Assembly: GCA_017302635.1 (NCBI GenBank)
Contig: JAFLCX010000002.1
Location: forward strand, 62,001-126,000
Source of the DNA: Hyphomicrobiales bacterium
GTDB lineage: Bacteria > Pseudomonadota > Alphaproteobacteria > Rhizobiales > Beijerinckiaceae
Reading direction: 5' to 3'
DNA: 64,000 nucleotides
Positions 50,581 through 60,415 of this stretch are shown here, piece by piece. Position 1 is the first letter of the stretch. Each line of letters opens with the position of its first letter. The translations under genes were made by a program, and so were the position numbers. Below the pieces are notes generated by a model that saw only the letters and a list, made by a program, of their open reading frames with translations, did not search any database and was not told the origin of the DNA.

Positions 50581-51458
50581 TGGGCGCGTGCCTTTTCCCT
50601 CTCCACCGCTGCGCGGATCGCGGCGGATGCATTCGGATATTTGCGCGGAACCTGCTCGAAGGTGCCGCAGGCCTCGGCCTTGGCGCCGAGACCACGCAGG
50701 GAAATGCCGAGTTTCAGCATGGCTTCGGGTGCGCGGGCGGAATTCGAGAATTTCGTGGTGACCGTGAGATAATGCTCGGCGGCTTCGCGGTAACGCGTGC
50801 GGTTGATGTAACTTTCGCCGAGGAAGAAGGTGGCATCGGCCGCGCGCCGGTCCCGTGGATGCGTGCTGAGGAAGCCGCGGAAAGCGCGCTCGGCCCCCTC
50901 ATTGTCGCCGCTCTGGATCAGCGCACGGGCGGCCTCGAAATCGCTGCGCGCATCGCCGCGCGGCAGCGAGGCCACAGGAGGTGTTCCATCGTTGCGCGGC
51001 CGCGTGACATCGAGGGGGGCGTTGATGTCCCCTGTGCTGCCGGGGGTCAGTGGGCGGGGTGCACCGGGTGCTGCGGGTGTCTGGGCCGGGTCGAACGCAT
51101 CCTGCCGTCGATTGGTCTGGGGCGTGGGCACCGGGATCGCGCCATTGGGCAAGGCACCTTGCTGCGGGGCGGCGGGCGTCTGCGGACGAGCGCCGCCGGG
51201 GCGGCCCTGCTCGAGATCGCGGAAGCGCAGGTCGGAATCCGTCTGCTGGCGCTTGAGCTGATCTTCCAGCCGACGGACCTGGAAGGTCATTTCCTCGATC
51301 TTGCCATTGAGCCTGCGGTTCTCGGCCTCGAGCCGATCAAGCCGGAGAAACAGTTCCGCGGCATCCTGTGCCTGCGCGACGGTTGCGCCGGGAAACGCGA
51401 GAACAGCCCCCAGAAGGAGGCCGGCCGCGAGCGTCGAATGACGAATAGGGCGCATCAT
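50574..51458 (-). CDS. cpoB: Tol-Pal cell division coordinator CpoB/YbgF
   Basis: 294 residues. Signal peptide (AAGLLLGAVLAFPGATVAQAQ), an N-terminal coiled coil (LFLRLDRLEAENRRLNGKIEEMTFQVRRLEDQLKRQ), a Pro/Gln-rich linker (about 85-160), and C-terminal TPR repeats (FEAARALIQSGDNEGAERAFRGFLSTHP..., FFLGESYINRTRYREAAEHYLTV, ... MLKLGISLRGLGAKAEACGTFEQV). Works in periplasm with TolA. Start could be either of two adjacent ATGs. Confidence 0.93.
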   Translation of the reverse strand: MMRPIRHSTLAAGLLLGAVLAFPGATVAQAQDAAELFLRLDRLEAENRRLNGKIEEMTFQVRRLEDQLKRQQTDSDLRFRDLEQGRPGGARPQTPAAPQQGALPNGAIPVPTPQTNRRQDAFDPAQTPAAPGAPRPLTPGSTGDINAPLDVTRPRNDGTPPVASLPRGDARSDFEAARALIQSGDNEGAERAFRGFLSTHPRDRRAADATFFLGESYINRTRYREAAEHYLTVTTKFSNSARAPEAMLKLGISLRGLGAKAEACGTFEQVPRKYPNASAAIRAAVEREKARAQC

Positions 51459-51519
51459 CTCCTGAACCTATGCGATTCTCGATCAAATTTCATCCGGCCT
51501 GCGCGGTGTTACAGGCCGA

Positions 51520-52008
51520 TCAGCTGCCGGCGCCGGAGAGGATCGTCTGAACGCGGCGATTCTGCGACCAGCAGGAAATGTTGTCGCACACCGCGACGGG
51601 ACGCTCCTTGCCGTAGGAAATCTGGCGCATGCGATTGGCGCCCACGCCGCGTGCGATCAGGTAGTTCTTCACGGCTTCGGCCCTGCGTGCGCCGAGTGCG
51701 AAATTGTATTCGCGTGTGCCGCGCTCATCCGCGTGGCCTTCCAGCGTGAAGGAATAGCGCGGGTAGCGGTTCAGCCATTGCGCCTGCCGATCGAGGATGG
51801 CCTGACCCTGCGCGTTGATCTCGGAGGAATCGGTGTCGAAAAACACGCGATCGCCGACAGAAGCCGACTGGAATTCGGCAACCGAGCCGGGCGCAGCGGC
51901 GCCCAGAGCCGCGTTCGGATCGGTCTGGTTGGAGGCGCAGGCCGCAACGAGGCCGGTCATTGCAACCATGATCGAGATGCGCGCATAGCGCTTGAATTCG
52001 GCGAACAT
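51520..52008 (-). CDS. pal: Peptidoglycan-associated lipoprotein
   Basis: 162 residues. A lipoprotein signal with lipobox LVAAC (Cys about 24) after ISIMVAMTG. OmpA-like domain: VFFDTDSSEINAQGQAILDRQAQWLNRYPRYSFTLEGHADERGTREYNFALGARRAEAVKNYLIARGV, including the DAP-binding Asp/Arg region. Anchors the outer membrane to peptidoglycan and partners with TolB. The 194-base spacer to tolB holds no gene and may have a separate promoter. Confidence 0.95.
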   Translation of the reverse strand: MFAEFKRYARISIMVAMTGLVAACASNQTDPNAALGAAAPGSVAEFQSASVGDRVFFDTDSSEINAQGQAILDRQAQWLNRYPRYSFTLEGHADERGTREYNFALGARRAEAVKNYLIARGVGANRMRQISYGKERPVAVCDNISCWSQNRRVQTILSGAGS

Positions 52009-52202
52009 TCTAACTCACTCCGTGTTGCTGCGACGAAAGCGCCGCGCAAAAAAACCGCCCTGAACCGAAACTGGCCCAATCTTCAGCCGACACTTAAGAA
52101 GCGCGCGATTAACGAAAGCTTCTGTTTAGGCTAATGAAAGCCTCCCAGAGCCTCATTTCGGGGCGACTTTGCGGCGGAAGGTGAACGAAGTCTTGACGTT
52201 TC

Positions 52203-53552
52203 TCATCGGGTCGAGCGCAGGGGCGACCAGGTCGGGTCGGAGGCGAAGCTCGGGGTCGGGATCGGGACATCGACGCGGGCATTCACATCGACCATGTGCA
52301 GCTTTGCGCCTGCGCCGGCTTCGCGGAAGAACACGATGTATCGCCCATTCGGTGCCCAGCTCGGACCCTCGTTGTGGAAACCCTCGGTGAGAATTCGTTC
52401 GCCAGATCCATCCGGCTTCATCACGCCGATCGCGAACGAGCCGCCGCGCTGTTTCGTGAAGGCGATGAGATCGCCCTTCGGTGACCAGACCGGTGTGGAA
52501 TAGCGCCCCTCGCCAAACGAGATGCGGCGAGCCCCTGAACCATCGGCTCCCATGATGTAGATCTGCTGGCCGCCGCCCCGGTCGCTTTCGAAGACGATCT
52601 GGCTGCCATCCGGCGAATAGGAGGGCGAGGTATCGATCGCGCCACCCGAGGTGAGGGGGCGCGCGCTGCGCGATGAAAGATCAACTGCCACGATGCTCGA
52701 TGCACCGCCGCTCTCCACGCTCATCGCCAGCGCGCCGCCGCCGGGCGCGAAACGCGGCGCGAAACTCATCACGCCTTCCTGCCCGATCACCTGCCTCTGG
52801 CCGGAGCCGAGCGTCATGACTTGCACGCGCGGGCGGCCATCACCGAAGGCCATGAATGCAACCTGATCGCCGCGCGGCGAGAAACGGGGTGTCACGAGCA
52901 GTTCATCGCCCGACGAGAGGGCGAGGAAATTCGCACCATCCTGATCGATGATCGCGAGGCGCTTGCGGCGCTTGTCCTTTGGACCGGTTTCATCGACAAA
53001 GACGATACGCGTATCGAAAAATCCGGTCTCGCCGGTGAGGCGCTCGAAAACGGCATCGGCGGAAAGGTGGCCAAGTCGCCGCCAGCTTTGTACGTCCACA
53101 CCGTGGCGCTGGCCGAGAATGGGCTTGCCGGTCGCGACCTCCCAGAGGCGGTATTCGACGACGAGACGCCCGCCTTCGCGGATCACGCGGCCATTGAGAA
53201 TTGCCTGCGCGCTGGTGTTTTTCCACGCCGCGAAATTCGGTGCGGCATCGAAGGCGATGTTGTTTTCCGGAAAGCGGGAACGATCGAGGGGTTCGAACAC
53301 GCCCGAGCGCTGGAGATTGTTGGCGATGATGCCGGCAACCTGCGCGCCTTGTGCAGCCTCGCCCGAAAAATCGACGATCGCGATCGGCATCGGTTTGAAA
53401 TTGCTGGGATTGAGATCGATGCAGAGCGTGCCGGCATTGCAGCCGCGATCCTGCGCCCTCGCCATGTCGGTCAGCAAGGCCGGCAGCATCAGAAGGCCGA
53501 TCAGGCCGATGATGAAACCGAGAGGGCGGAAAAGGCGGAGAGGTTTTTGCAT
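52203..53552 (-). CDS. tolB: Tol-Pal translocation protein TolB
   Basis: 449 residues. Signal peptide about 1-33. N-terminal domain ([18 protein letters not shown]...), then a C-terminal beta-propeller with repeated 'sPdG..i.F.S.r.g..qiY' units: [54 protein letters not shown]. Periplasmic shuttle between TolA and Pal. It follows tolA by 21 bases. Confidence 0.95.
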   Translation of the reverse strand: MQKPLRLFRPLGFIIGLIGLLMLPALLTDMARAQDRGCNAGTLCIDLNPSNFKPMPIAIVDFSGEAAQGAQVAGIIANNLQRSGVFEPLDRSRFPENNIAFDAAPNFAAWKNTSAQAILNGRVIREGGRLVVEYRLWEVATGKPILGQRHGVDVQSWRRLGHLSADAVFERLTGETGFFDTRIVFVDETGPKDKRRKRLAIIDQDGANFLALSSGDELLVTPRFSPRGDQVAFMAFGDGRPRVQVMTLGSGQRQVIGQEGVMSFAPRFAPGGGALAMSVESGGASSIVAVDLSSRSARPLTSGGAIDTSPSYSPDGSQIVFESDRGGGQQIYIMGADGSGARRISFGEGRYSTPVWSPKGDLIAFTKQRGGSFAIGVMKPDGSGERILTEGFHNEGPSWAPNGRYIVFFREAGAGAKLHMVDVNARVDVPIPTPSFASDPTWSPLRSTR

Positions 53553-53573
53553 GATCTTGCTCGGGTTAAGCCT

Positions 53574-54704
53574 TCAGCCGTTTGGCGGAATGACGCCGAT
53601 GGAGAGGTTTTTCCAGTCGTTGTAGCTGTCCATGAAACGGGCCGGGATCCGGTAGGGTGCGCAGCCGCGCAGGGCGCGCATGTTTGCCTCCGCAAACGGT
53701 GTGTAACCCGCTTCGTTGCGTGGATTCGTGAGCGTCGGCCCGCCGATGATCGCACCGTCGCGGCTCAGCTGGATCGAGATGATCGGGGTCGATCTCGGCA
53801 TCGCACCGGGCGGAATGTTGAGGCAGCGGTTCATCTGCTCGGTCAGCAGGCCCACAAGCTGCGAGCGCTCGGAGGGCGAGAGGCGCTTGCCGGTCGCGGT
53901 TTCGGTGCCGAGGCTCGCCTGCTGCGATGTCTGCGCGGCGGTCGCGCCGGAAGAGGAGGGCGCCTCGCGCGACGTCAGAAGTTTCTGGCGGATCGCATCT
54001 TCGAGTTTTTTTGCCTCGGCCTGCTCCTTCAGCCGCTTTTCGCGCTCCTCACGCGCCTTCTTCTCGGCTTCCGCCTTTCGCTTTTCGGCCGCGAGTTTTT
54101 CGTCGGCCTTGCGTTTCTCTTCGGCTTTGAGCTGTTCTTCGGCGCGCTTCTGTTCTTCCAGAAGCTTCGTCAGGTCTTCCTTTTTCGGCTCGGGCTTGGG
54201 CTCGGGTTTCGGAGGCTGACGCTTGGGGAGTTCGGCCTTGGCATCCTCTTCCTCCGGCTCCTCGGGCTTTTCCGGCGGGGTGGGGAGGGGTGTGCGAACG
54301 GCGCGCAACTCGGGCGGGCGCACAGGTGGGACAGCCGCGACCTGCTTCGGCGGCTCGGGTTTCTCGATCTCGGCCTTGGGCGGTTCGGATTTCGCGGGCT
54401 CGGCCGGGACATCCTTCTTCGCCTCGCCGGGATCATTCTGCTTCTGGATTTCGGCGACGCGATCGGCCCGCACTCTGGGTTCCGGCAGTTTCACGCCTTG
54501 CTTTTCGCCGCGGGTCAATTCGTTGAACTGCTGCTCCGAGATCACATCGACGGGCGCGGCTTCGGTGGCAGGTGCGAAAGGCTTGCTGGAGGCAAAGGCA
54601 GCCACGCTCGCGACCAGCAGGGCCACATGCCCCACAGCCGACAATAGCCCGCCCGGCTGGCGCCAGTCGATCAGGCTTTTGAGAGTGGCCAGTTTGCCTG
54701 CCAT
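53574..54704 (-). CDS. tolA: TolA energy-transduction protein
   Basis: 376 residues. TM about 20-38 (LLSAVGHVALLVASVAAFA), then a long Pro/Lys/Glu/Ala-rich helix (about 60-235: EEDAKAELPKRQPPKPEPKPEPKK... RKADEKLAAEKRKAEAEKK) that spans the periplasm, and a C-terminal TonB-like domain with NIPPGAMPRSTPIISIQLSRDGAIIG and PFAEANMRALRGCAPYRIPARF. Linked to TolQ/TolR. Confidence 0.92.
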   Translation of the reverse strand: MAGKLATLKSLIDWRQPGGLLSAVGHVALLVASVAAFASSKPFAPATEAAPVDVISEQQFNELTRGEKQGVKLPEPRVRADRVAEIQKQNDPGEAKKDVPAEPAKSEPPKAEIEKPEPPKQVAAVPPVRPPELRAVRTPLPTPPEKPEEPEEEDAKAELPKRQPPKPEPKPEPKKEDLTKLLEEQKRAEEQLKAEEKRKADEKLAAEKRKAEAEKKAREEREKRLKEQAEAKKLEDAIRQKLLTSREAPSSSGATAAQTSQQASLGTETATGKRLSPSERSQLVGLLTEQMNRCLNIPPGAMPRSTPIISIQLSRDGAIIGGPTLTNPRNEAGYTPFAEANMRALRGCAPYRIPARFMDSYNDWKNLSIGVIPPNG

Positions 54705-54712
54705 GCCGGGCT

Positions 54713-55159
54713 TTACCTCCGCTCCTGCGGCTGGTTGATCAGGGCTGTCTTGGTGTAGCCGGCGGTCTTGAGCGCGGCGAGCACCTCGGCCACGCGGCCA
54801 TAATTCACCTGCGCCGCACCGCGGATATAGATTCGCTCGTCGAAGCCCTCTTTCGCGATGGCCTGAATTTCCGGACCGAGGCGATCCAGAGCGACTTCCT
54901 TTTCCTGCAGGAAGATTTTCCCGCGCTCATCGATGGTCACGGCGATCGGCTTCTGCTCGATATTGAGCTGGCTCGCGCCGGTTTTCGGCAGCTCGACCGG
55001 CACACCCACGGTGAGCAGCGGCGCCGCGACCATAAAAATCACGAGGAGGACCAGCATCACGTCGATGAACGGGATCATGTTCATCTCGGCCATCGGCGCG
55101 CTCTTGCGCGACCGCCGCCGCTTGCCGCCCCCTCCTTTCGCGTTCATCGCCATTGCCAT
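54713..55159 (-). CDS. tolR: TolR/ExbD-family protein
   Basis: 148 residues. A single TM with the critical Asp: EMNMIPFIDVMLVLLVIFMVAAPLL (Asp about 33). The C-terminal periplasmic domain follows (ITIDERGKIFLQEKEVALDRLGPEIQAIA...). Part of the TolQR proton channel that powers TolA. Starts 12 bases after tolQ. Confidence 0.95.
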   Translation of the reverse strand: MAMAMNAKGGGGKRRRSRKSAPMAEMNMIPFIDVMLVLLVIFMVAAPLLTVGVPVELPKTGASQLNIEQKPIAVTIDERGKIFLQEKEVALDRLGPEIQAIAKEGFDERIYIRGAAQVNYGRVAEVLAALKTAGYTKTALINQPQERR

Positions 55160-55171
55160 GAGTTCAACCCC

Positions 55172-55888
55172 TCAGGCCGCACCGCGGGTGCGATCACCCG
55201 CATTGTGCTTGTCGATCTGGCGCGAAAGAATGGCCGAGAATTCATCGGCGAAGCTTTCGAGGCGGCCCTGGATCTTGCCGGAATCGCGCACGAACTTGTT
55301 GTAGAAGATGTTGGCGGGAATGGCGGCCGCGAGCGCGATTGCGGTGGCGAAAAGCGCCTCGGCAATGCCCGGTGCCACGACGGCGAGCGAGGTGTTCTTC
55401 GAGGCGGCAATCGAGCGGAAGGTTGTCATGATGCCGAACACCGTCCCGAACAGCCCGATATAAGGGCCAACGGACGCAATGGTCGCCAGCACAAGCAGCT
55501 TCGATTCCTGCCGCTCGATCTCGCGGCTGATCGAGACATCGAGCACCTTGTCGATGCGGGTTTGCAGGCTCGCGAAAGCGCTTCCCGAGCCTTCAAAAGC
55601 GCGGCGCCATTCTGTCATCGCGGCGACAAACAGCGCGGCAAAACCGTCATTCGTCTTGTTCATCAGGCCGCGATAGAGCTCATCGAGCGATTGGCCGGAC
55701 CAGAACTGATCCTCGAAATCGTCCATACGCTTCGCCACCCCGCGCAGGGCGATCGACTTGTTGATGATGATCGCCCAGGACCAGATCGAGGCACCGGCGA
55801 GGCCGATCATCACCAGTTTCACCACCCAGTGGGCGGCGAGAAACAGGGCGATCAGCGACAGATCGGTATGGGGTTCGGTGCCGGGCAT
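55172..55888 (-). CDS. tolQ: TolQ/ExbB-family proton channel protein
   Basis: 238 residues with three membrane segments (AAHWVVKLVMIGLAGASIWSWAIIIN; LLVLATIASVGPYIGLFGTVFGIMTTF; VAPGIAEALFATAIALAAAIPANIFYNKF). GLFGTVFGIM and IAEALFATAIGL-type motifs are diagnostic. Forms the ion channel with TolR. The 158-base gap upstream to ybgC, without a gene, may carry a tol promoter. Confidence 0.95.
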   Translation of the reverse strand: MPGTEPHTDLSLIALFLAAHWVVKLVMIGLAGASIWSWAIIINKSIALRGVAKRMDDFEDQFWSGQSLDELYRGLMNKTNDGFAALFVAAMTEWRRAFEGSGSAFASLQTRIDKVLDVSISREIERQESKLLVLATIASVGPYIGLFGTVFGIMTTFRSIAASKNTSLAVVAPGIAEALFATAIALAAAIPANIFYNKFVRDSGKIQGRLESFADEFSAILSRQIDKHNAGDRTRGAA

Positions 55889-56046
55889 TCCGATATCCTT
55901 GAACGGAAGAAACGCGGGTCGCGTTCCTCAGGAGTGGTTGCGGGGTCCTTGCGCGCGGTTTTGGACCAAACTGGGGCACGCGCATGACGGGGCGGGCACG
56001 AGAGGATTTTCCCGCGCTCCAGCCTCGATTCAATCGGCCCTTATGG

Positions 56047-56451
56047 TTAATTTTTGGCGAGTAAATCAAGCTTCTCGCGCAAATCCGCCTGAAATCGCTT
56101 GGGCTTGCCAAGCGCGAGATGCGCGATTTCGACCCTTGCAGTGCACAGAACCTCGCCGGCGCGCAGGAGCTGCTGCGCCATCACGAGGCTCGCGGCACCC
56201 ACCTCGCGGATCTGGGTCTCGACGATCACCATGTCATCCATCCGGGCGGGGGCGCGGAAGCGGATATCCATGTGGCGCACCACGAAGGCAAAGGGGCCCC
56301 CCTCGGCTTCGAACATCGCGCGCTGATCGATGCCGAGCGCACGCAACGCCTCGGTGCGGCCGCGCTCGAAAAAATGCAGGTAGCGCGCATGGTAGACGAA
56401 GCCGGAGAAATCCGTGTCCTCGTAATAGATGCGCAGGGGAAGCGTGCTCAC
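56047..56451 (-). CDS. ybgC: Tol-Pal-associated acyl-CoA thioesterase YbgC
   Basis: 134 residues. [30 protein letters not shown] is the 4-hydroxybenzoyl-CoA thioesterase motif with the catalytic Asp (YxxTDxxGxVyH). Hot-dog fold, hydrolyses short acyl-CoAs, membrane associated. Starts by ATGA overlap with ruvB stop region (56448-56451). Confidence 0.93.
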   Translation of the reverse strand: MSTLPLRIYYEDTDFSGFVYHARYLHFFERGRTEALRALGIDQRAMFEAEGGPFAFVVRHMDIRFRAPARMDDMVIVETQIREVGAASLVMAQQLLRAGEVLCTARVEIAHLALGKPKRFQADLREKLDLLAKN

Positions 56452-57488
56452 GCCTCCTCCTCCCCCTCGAACAGGCCGAATTGCGCCGGTTGGCGACTGG
56501 GGACGGCCATGCCGAGATGCCTGAAGGCGGCATCGGTGAGGAGCCGCCCGCGCGGTGTGCGCTGCAGAAAGCCCTGCTGCAGGAGGTAAGGCTCGATGAT
56601 ATCCTCGATCGCATCGCGCGGCTCGCTCAAGGCCGCAGCCATCGTCTCGATTCCCACCGGGCCACCGGAGAATTTCTCGGCAATCGTCAGGAGATAGCGC
56701 CGGTCCATGAGGTCGAGGCCGATTGAATCGACATCGAGCATGGTGAGGGCCTTGTCCGCGATGGCGCGGGTGATTTTTTCAGCCCCCTCGACGATCGCGA
56801 CATCGCGCACGCGCCGCAGGAGCCGCCCGGCGATGCGCGGCGTGCCGCGCGCGCGGCGGGCGATTTCGTTCGCGCCATCCTCGCTGATGCCGATGCCGAG
56901 CACGCGCGCTCCGCGCGTGACGATGAGTTCCAGCTCTTCCACGGTGTAGAAATTGAGCCGCACCGGAATGCCGAAACGATCGCGCAGCGGCGTGGTGAGC
57001 AGCCCGGCCCGGGTGGTGGCGCCAACCAGCGTGAATTTCGGGAGATCAATTTTCACGCTCCGCGCGGCCGGGCCCTCGCCGATGATGAGATCGAGCTGGT
57101 AATCCTCCATCGCGGGGTAGAGGATTTCCTCCACGGCCGGGTTGAGGCGGTGGATTTCATCGATGAAGAGCACGTCGCGCTCCTCGAGGTTTGTGAGCTG
57201 CGCCGCGAGGTCCCCCGCCTTCGCGATCACCGGGCCCGAGGTGGAGCGGAAATTCACGCCGAGTTCTCGCGCGACAATCTGCGCCAGAGTGGTTTTGCCA
57301 AGCCCCGGCGGGCCGACGAAGAGCACATGATCCAGCGCCTCGCCCCGCGCTTTCGCGGCGGCGATGAACACTTTCAGGTTCTCCTGCGCCTGTTGCTGGC
57401 CGATGAATTCGCCGAGGGCGAGCGGGCGGATCGACTGATCCGCATCATCGCCGCGCTTTTCGGGGTTGAGGAGGCTGGGGCGGGTCAT
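56448..57488 (-). CDS. ruvB: Holliday junction branch migration ATPase RuvB
   Basis: 346 residues. [51 protein letters not shown] (Walker A GPPGLGKT), Walker [29 protein letters not shown] and the C-terminal winged helix [25 protein letters not shown]. Motor of the RuvABC resolvasome. Its ATG overlaps the stop of the AT-rich inserted gene instead of that of ruvA. Confidence 0.97.
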   Translation of the reverse strand: MTRPSLLNPEKRGDDADQSIRPLALGEFIGQQQAQENLKVFIAAAKARGEALDHVLFVGPPGLGKTTLAQIVARELGVNFRSTSGPVIAKAGDLAAQLTNLEERDVLFIDEIHRLNPAVEEILYPAMEDYQLDLIIGEGPAARSVKIDLPKFTLVGATTRAGLLTTPLRDRFGIPVRLNFYTVEELELIVTRGARVLGIGISEDGANEIARRARGTPRIAGRLLRRVRDVAIVEGAEKITRAIADKALTMLDVDSIGLDLMDRRYLLTIAEKFSGGPVGIETMAAALSEPRDAIEDIIEPYLLQQGFLQRTPRGRLLTDAAFRHLGMAVPSRQPAQFGLFEGEEEA

Positions 57489-58054
57489 GGCACTTTTCGA
57501 CTGGATCCGGTCTCTATTGAACTATTGCGATAATCCAAACTATTCGCGAAATCTGCCCATGCCAAATTGAATCTAGAATTCAAATCTGGAAAGTACTGAC
57601 GAATTTTTTTTAGACAAGATATGCAGAAAGACCGCATTGAGTATGGATACTCGGTTGTTGTGAAGTCGAACGGATGCCTATAATTCACGAATGCAAAATA
57701 AAAATCTTCCTTTTTTGATTTCCTTATAATATATCTTGATCCATTTTTTCTTTTGGCTATGATAGTTAAGCCTCTAAATTTTTTATAAAAATCGAGCGAT
57801 GAGTCCTGGTAATTGGTCTGAAAATCATTGATTAATTCCTCAAGATCATGAGTTTTGTCAATTTTATTTGTTTTCATGAATATAAGCAACTTAAAACAAA
57901 CTTCAGATGCAAATGCATAGCAAACCATTGTCGAGTGAGGCGCAGTATGTAGTCCGTAGTCATCAAAGCTCATTTCGCGTCCAAGCCTTTCTCCTGCAAG
58001 AAAAAACTCGTGAGCTGTTTCAAGCATTTCTTCAGCCTTGCGTTTTGAGCTCAC
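57485..58054 (-). CDS. AT-rich HEPN-like protein inserted between ruvA and ruvB
   Basis: 189 residues, beginning GTG at 58054. [16 protein letters not shown]..., [21 protein letters not shown] (about 38-58) and KTHDLEELI (67-75) are reminiscent of HEPN-superfamily proteins ('AfA.E..lK.ll......HdL..L'). The RNase motif R-x(4-6)-H is not evident, so activity is uncertain. Base composition is strikingly AT-rich (many AAA, TTT, ATA codons) against the GC-rich neighbours, indicating transfer. It fits seamlessly: GTGA overlap with the ruvA stop and ATGA overlap with the ruvB start. Function unknown; a defence-type role is a guess. Confidence 0.75.
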   Translation of the reverse strand: MSSKRKAEEMLETAHEFFLAGERLGREMSFDDYGLHTAPHSTMVCYAFASEVCFKLLIFMKTNKIDKTHDLEELINDFQTNYQDSSLDFYKKFRGLTIIAKRKNGSRYIIRKSKKEDFYFAFVNYRHPFDFTTTEYPYSMRSFCISCLKKIRQYFPDLNSRFNLAWADFANSLDYRNSSIETGSSRKVP

Positions 58055-58668
58055 TTCGCCAGCTCCCGCAAACCTTGCCGGATGAGCGCGCCGGTTTCGG
58101 CCGCCTCGCCCAGAGCTTTCGAGGCGGCAGCGACGGCGGCGGCAGCCTGCGGCTGGCCATAGCCGAGATTGACGAGCGCCGAGATCGCGTCTTTCAGCGG
58201 TCCCTTCACGCGGCCTTCATCGGCCTCGCCCGCGAGTTTCGCCACGGCCGGGTCGATTGTGCCGAAGGCGGGTGCCTTGTCCTTCAGTTCCACGCAGATG
58301 CGCTCGGCGAGTTTCGGGCCGACGCCCGACGTGCGGGCGATGGCGGCCTTGTCCTTCATGGCGATGGCATTGGCGAGCTCGCCGGGTTTGAGCGTCGAAA
58401 GAATGGCGAGCGCCACTTTCTGCCCCACGCCCTGCACGCCCAAGAGGATGTTGAACCAGTCTTGCTCGAGCGCGGTCGCGAAGCCGAAGAGCCGGATCAT
58501 GTCCTCGCGCACGATCGTCTCGATGAAGAGTGTCGCGGCCTCGCCCGCCTGCGGCAGGGCTTGAAGCGTGCGGCTCGAACAATGCACGAGATAACCGACG
58601 CCGTGACAATCGAGGATCACGTGCTCGTCGCCGTAACTGTCGATGATGCCCTTGAGCTTGCCGATCAT
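58051..58668 (-). CDS. ruvA: Holliday junction binding protein RuvA
   Basis: 205 residues. [35 protein letters not shown] (OB domain I), [18 protein letters not shown], the two HhH motifs [16 protein letters not shown] and [20 protein letters not shown], and the C-terminal RuvB-binding domain ([21 protein letters not shown]). Tetramer that targets RuvB to junctions. Start MIGKLKG at 58668 is canonical. Confidence 0.96.
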   Translation of the reverse strand: MIGKLKGIIDSYGDEHVILDCHGVGYLVHCSSRTLQALPQAGEAATLFIETIVREDMIRLFGFATALEQDWFNILLGVQGVGQKVALAILSTLKPGELANAIAMKDKAAIARTSGVGPKLAERICVELKDKAPAFGTIDPAVAKLAGEADEGRVKGPLKDAISALVNLGYGQPQAAAAVAAASKALGEAAETGALIRQGLRELAK

Positions 58669-58675
58669 CCGCCCC

Positions 58676-59056
58676 TCACGGAGTGCATTTGAGAAAGGCT
58701 GCGCTGCGGCTGCCATCGGGCCAGAAAATGCGCAGGCTTGTGGCGCTCGATTCCATCTGGAAGCGCTTCGGGCCGGGCGAACCGGCATGCTCGCCCTGGC
58801 AGCGCCTGCCATCGACCTGCCACATGATGGAGCCGCCCGAATTCCGCGTCTGGTTGTAGGACAGCCCGATGCAGGAGAAAACCGGCAGATCGAGCCGGTC
58901 CTTCGTCAGGATGACGAAATAATCCTTGATGCGGCAGCTTGCGGCATCGAGCGCATAGCGACCCTCGGGCGGCTTCGGCGGGGCGGCGGAACCCTGCGCG
59001 AAAGCGGGCGTGGCGAGCGCGAGGGCGAGAAGGGCAACAAGGCCGGAACGGTTCAT
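58676..59056 (-). CDS. Secreted small protein between ruvC and ruvA, unknown
   Basis: 126 residues. [20 protein letters not shown] is a signal peptide. The mature part has four cysteines (ASCRIKD, FSCIGLS, RRCQGEH, FLKCTP), probably two disulphides, and ends with KCTP. It overlaps the ruvC stop by 4 bases and is followed 8 bases later by ruvA, so it is in the ruv operon, a position seen in other Rhizobiales. Role unknown. Confidence 0.75.
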   Translation of the reverse strand: MNRSGLVALLALALATPAFAQGSAAPPKPPEGRYALDAASCRIKDYFVILTKDRLDLPVFSCIGLSYNQTRNSGGSIMWQVDGRRCQGEHAGSPGPKRFQMESSATSLRIFWPDGSRSAAFLKCTP

Positions 59057-59538
59057 CGCATACCTCGGTGATGCGCGTGGCAGATGGCGATGGCGAGCGC
59101 ATCGGCCATGTCGTCGGTGCGGAATTCGGCCTTGGGGAGCAGCACTTTCACCATCATGCGGATCTGTTCTTTTTCGGCGTGGCCCGCGCCGACCACCGAT
59201 TTTTTCACCTGATTGGGGGCGTATTCCGCCACCTTCAGACCAGCCTGCGCCGGAACCAGCATCGCCACCCCTCGCGCCGCTCCAAGCTTGAGGGTGGAGC
59301 GGGGGTCCTTGTTCATGAAGGTCTCTTCCACGGCCGCCTCATCAGGCGCGTGATCATGGATCACCTGCCGCAACCCCTCATGAATGGCGGCGAGGCGATC
59401 CGCGAGTTCGGCTTTCGGCGAAGGCTCGACCGCGCCACACGCGACGTAAGAGAGGCGCGAGCCTTCAATCGCGACAATCCCCCAGCCGGTATGCCGCAGA
59501 CCGGGATCGATGCCGATGATTCGCGTGGATTGAGCCAT
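59053..59538 (-). CDS. ruvC: Holliday junction resolvase RuvC
   Basis: 161 residues. The first catalytic Asp is in [14 protein letters not shown] (about residue 11), [23 protein letters not shown] carries the second acidic residue, and [16 protein letters not shown], then [16 protein letters not shown] the last. RNase H-like nuclease that cuts junctions. First gene of the ruvC-(secreted protein)-ruvA-(insert)-ruvB group. Confidence 0.96.
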   Translation of the reverse strand: MAQSTRIIGIDPGLRHTGWGIVAIEGSRLSYVACGAVEPSPKAELADRLAAIHEGLRQVIHDHAPDEAAVEETFMNKDPRSTLKLGAARGVAMLVPAQAGLKVAEYAPNQVKKSVVGAGHAEKEQIRMMVKVLLPKAEFRTDDMADALAIAICHAHHRGMR

Positions 59539-59595
59539 GCGGCACGTTATGCCGCCAAAGGTGAGAACGAAAGGTGAAAGTCGCGGCGCGCCTGA

Positions 59596-60342
59596 TCAGG
59601 CTGTGAGTTTCGCCATCACCTCGTCGGAAACCTCGAAATTCGAATAGACGTTCTGCACGTCGTCATCATCCTCGAGGTTGCCCAGAAGCTTCATCACGCT
59701 CTGCGCCTTCTCCTCGTCGAGCATCACGTTGCTCTGCGGCTTCCAGATGATTTTCGCGGAAGCGGGCGCGCCGAGCGAGGCCTCCAAGGCTTTCGAGACC
59801 TCGGAGAGATCGGCAAAAGCGCACAAAATCGTGTGGCCGTTGGCATCGGAGCTCACATCCTCCGCCCCGGCCTCGATCGCGGCTTCCATCACCTTGTCGG
59901 CATCGCCGATGCTCGCGGGGTAGGTGATTTCGCCAATCCGGTCGAACTGGAAGGTCGCGGAACCGGTGGCACCGAGTTCGCCGCCCGATTTCGTGAAATA
60001 GGACCGCACGGCCGCGCTGGTGCGGTTGCGGTTGTCGGTCAGGGCCTCGACGATCAGCATCACGCCGCCGGGACCGCGACCCTCATAGCGGATTTCCTCG
60101 TAGGCATCGGCCTCGCCGCCGGTCGCCTTCTTGATGGCGCGCTCGATGTTGTCTTTGGGCATGTTCTCGGCGCGCGCGGCGAGGATCGCCATGCGCAGGC
60201 GCGGGTTCATCGCCGGGTCGGGCAGGCCCATCTTCGCCGCGACGGTGATTTCCTTCGCAAGCTTGCCGAACATTTTCGAGCGCACGGCATCCTGCTTGCC
60301 CTTGCGATGCATGATGTTCTTGAACTGGCTATGGCCGGCCAT
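59596..60342 (-). CDS. yebC: YebC/PmpR-family transcriptional regulator
   Basis: 248 residues. [39 protein letters not shown] is the signature N-terminus, followed by [31 protein letters not shown] and [23 protein letters not shown]. Family members regulate transcription and, at least some, relieve ribosome stalling at proline motifs. Upstream of ruvC, as in many bacteria. Confidence 0.95.
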   Translation of the reverse strand: MAGHSQFKNIMHRKGKQDAVRSKMFGKLAKEITVAAKMGLPDPAMNPRLRMAILAARAENMPKDNIERAIKKATGGEADAYEEIRYEGRGPGGVMLIVEALTDNRNRTSAAVRSYFTKSGGELGATGSATFQFDRIGEITYPASIGDADKVMEAAIEAGAEDVSSDANGHTILCAFADLSEVSKALEASLGAPASAKIIWKPQSNVMLDEEKAQSVMKLLGNLEDDDDVQNVYSNFEVSDEVMAKLTA

Positions 60343-60415
60343 GATCGAGCCTCGTCGGTCGGAAAATTGCGGAATGGGGCGCTTTTAGAAAAGCTCACGC
60401 CAAAAGAAAAGTAGG

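Noticed and set aside
47758..50772. 1004-codon + strand open frame
   Set aside because: Antisense to ftsH and tilS; composition is His/Arg/Asp-rich with no domain.
52821..54647. 608-codon + strand open frame
   Set aside because: Antisense to tolB and tolA; low-complexity Gly/Leu/Phe stretches mirror the TolA Lys/Glu/Ala repeats.
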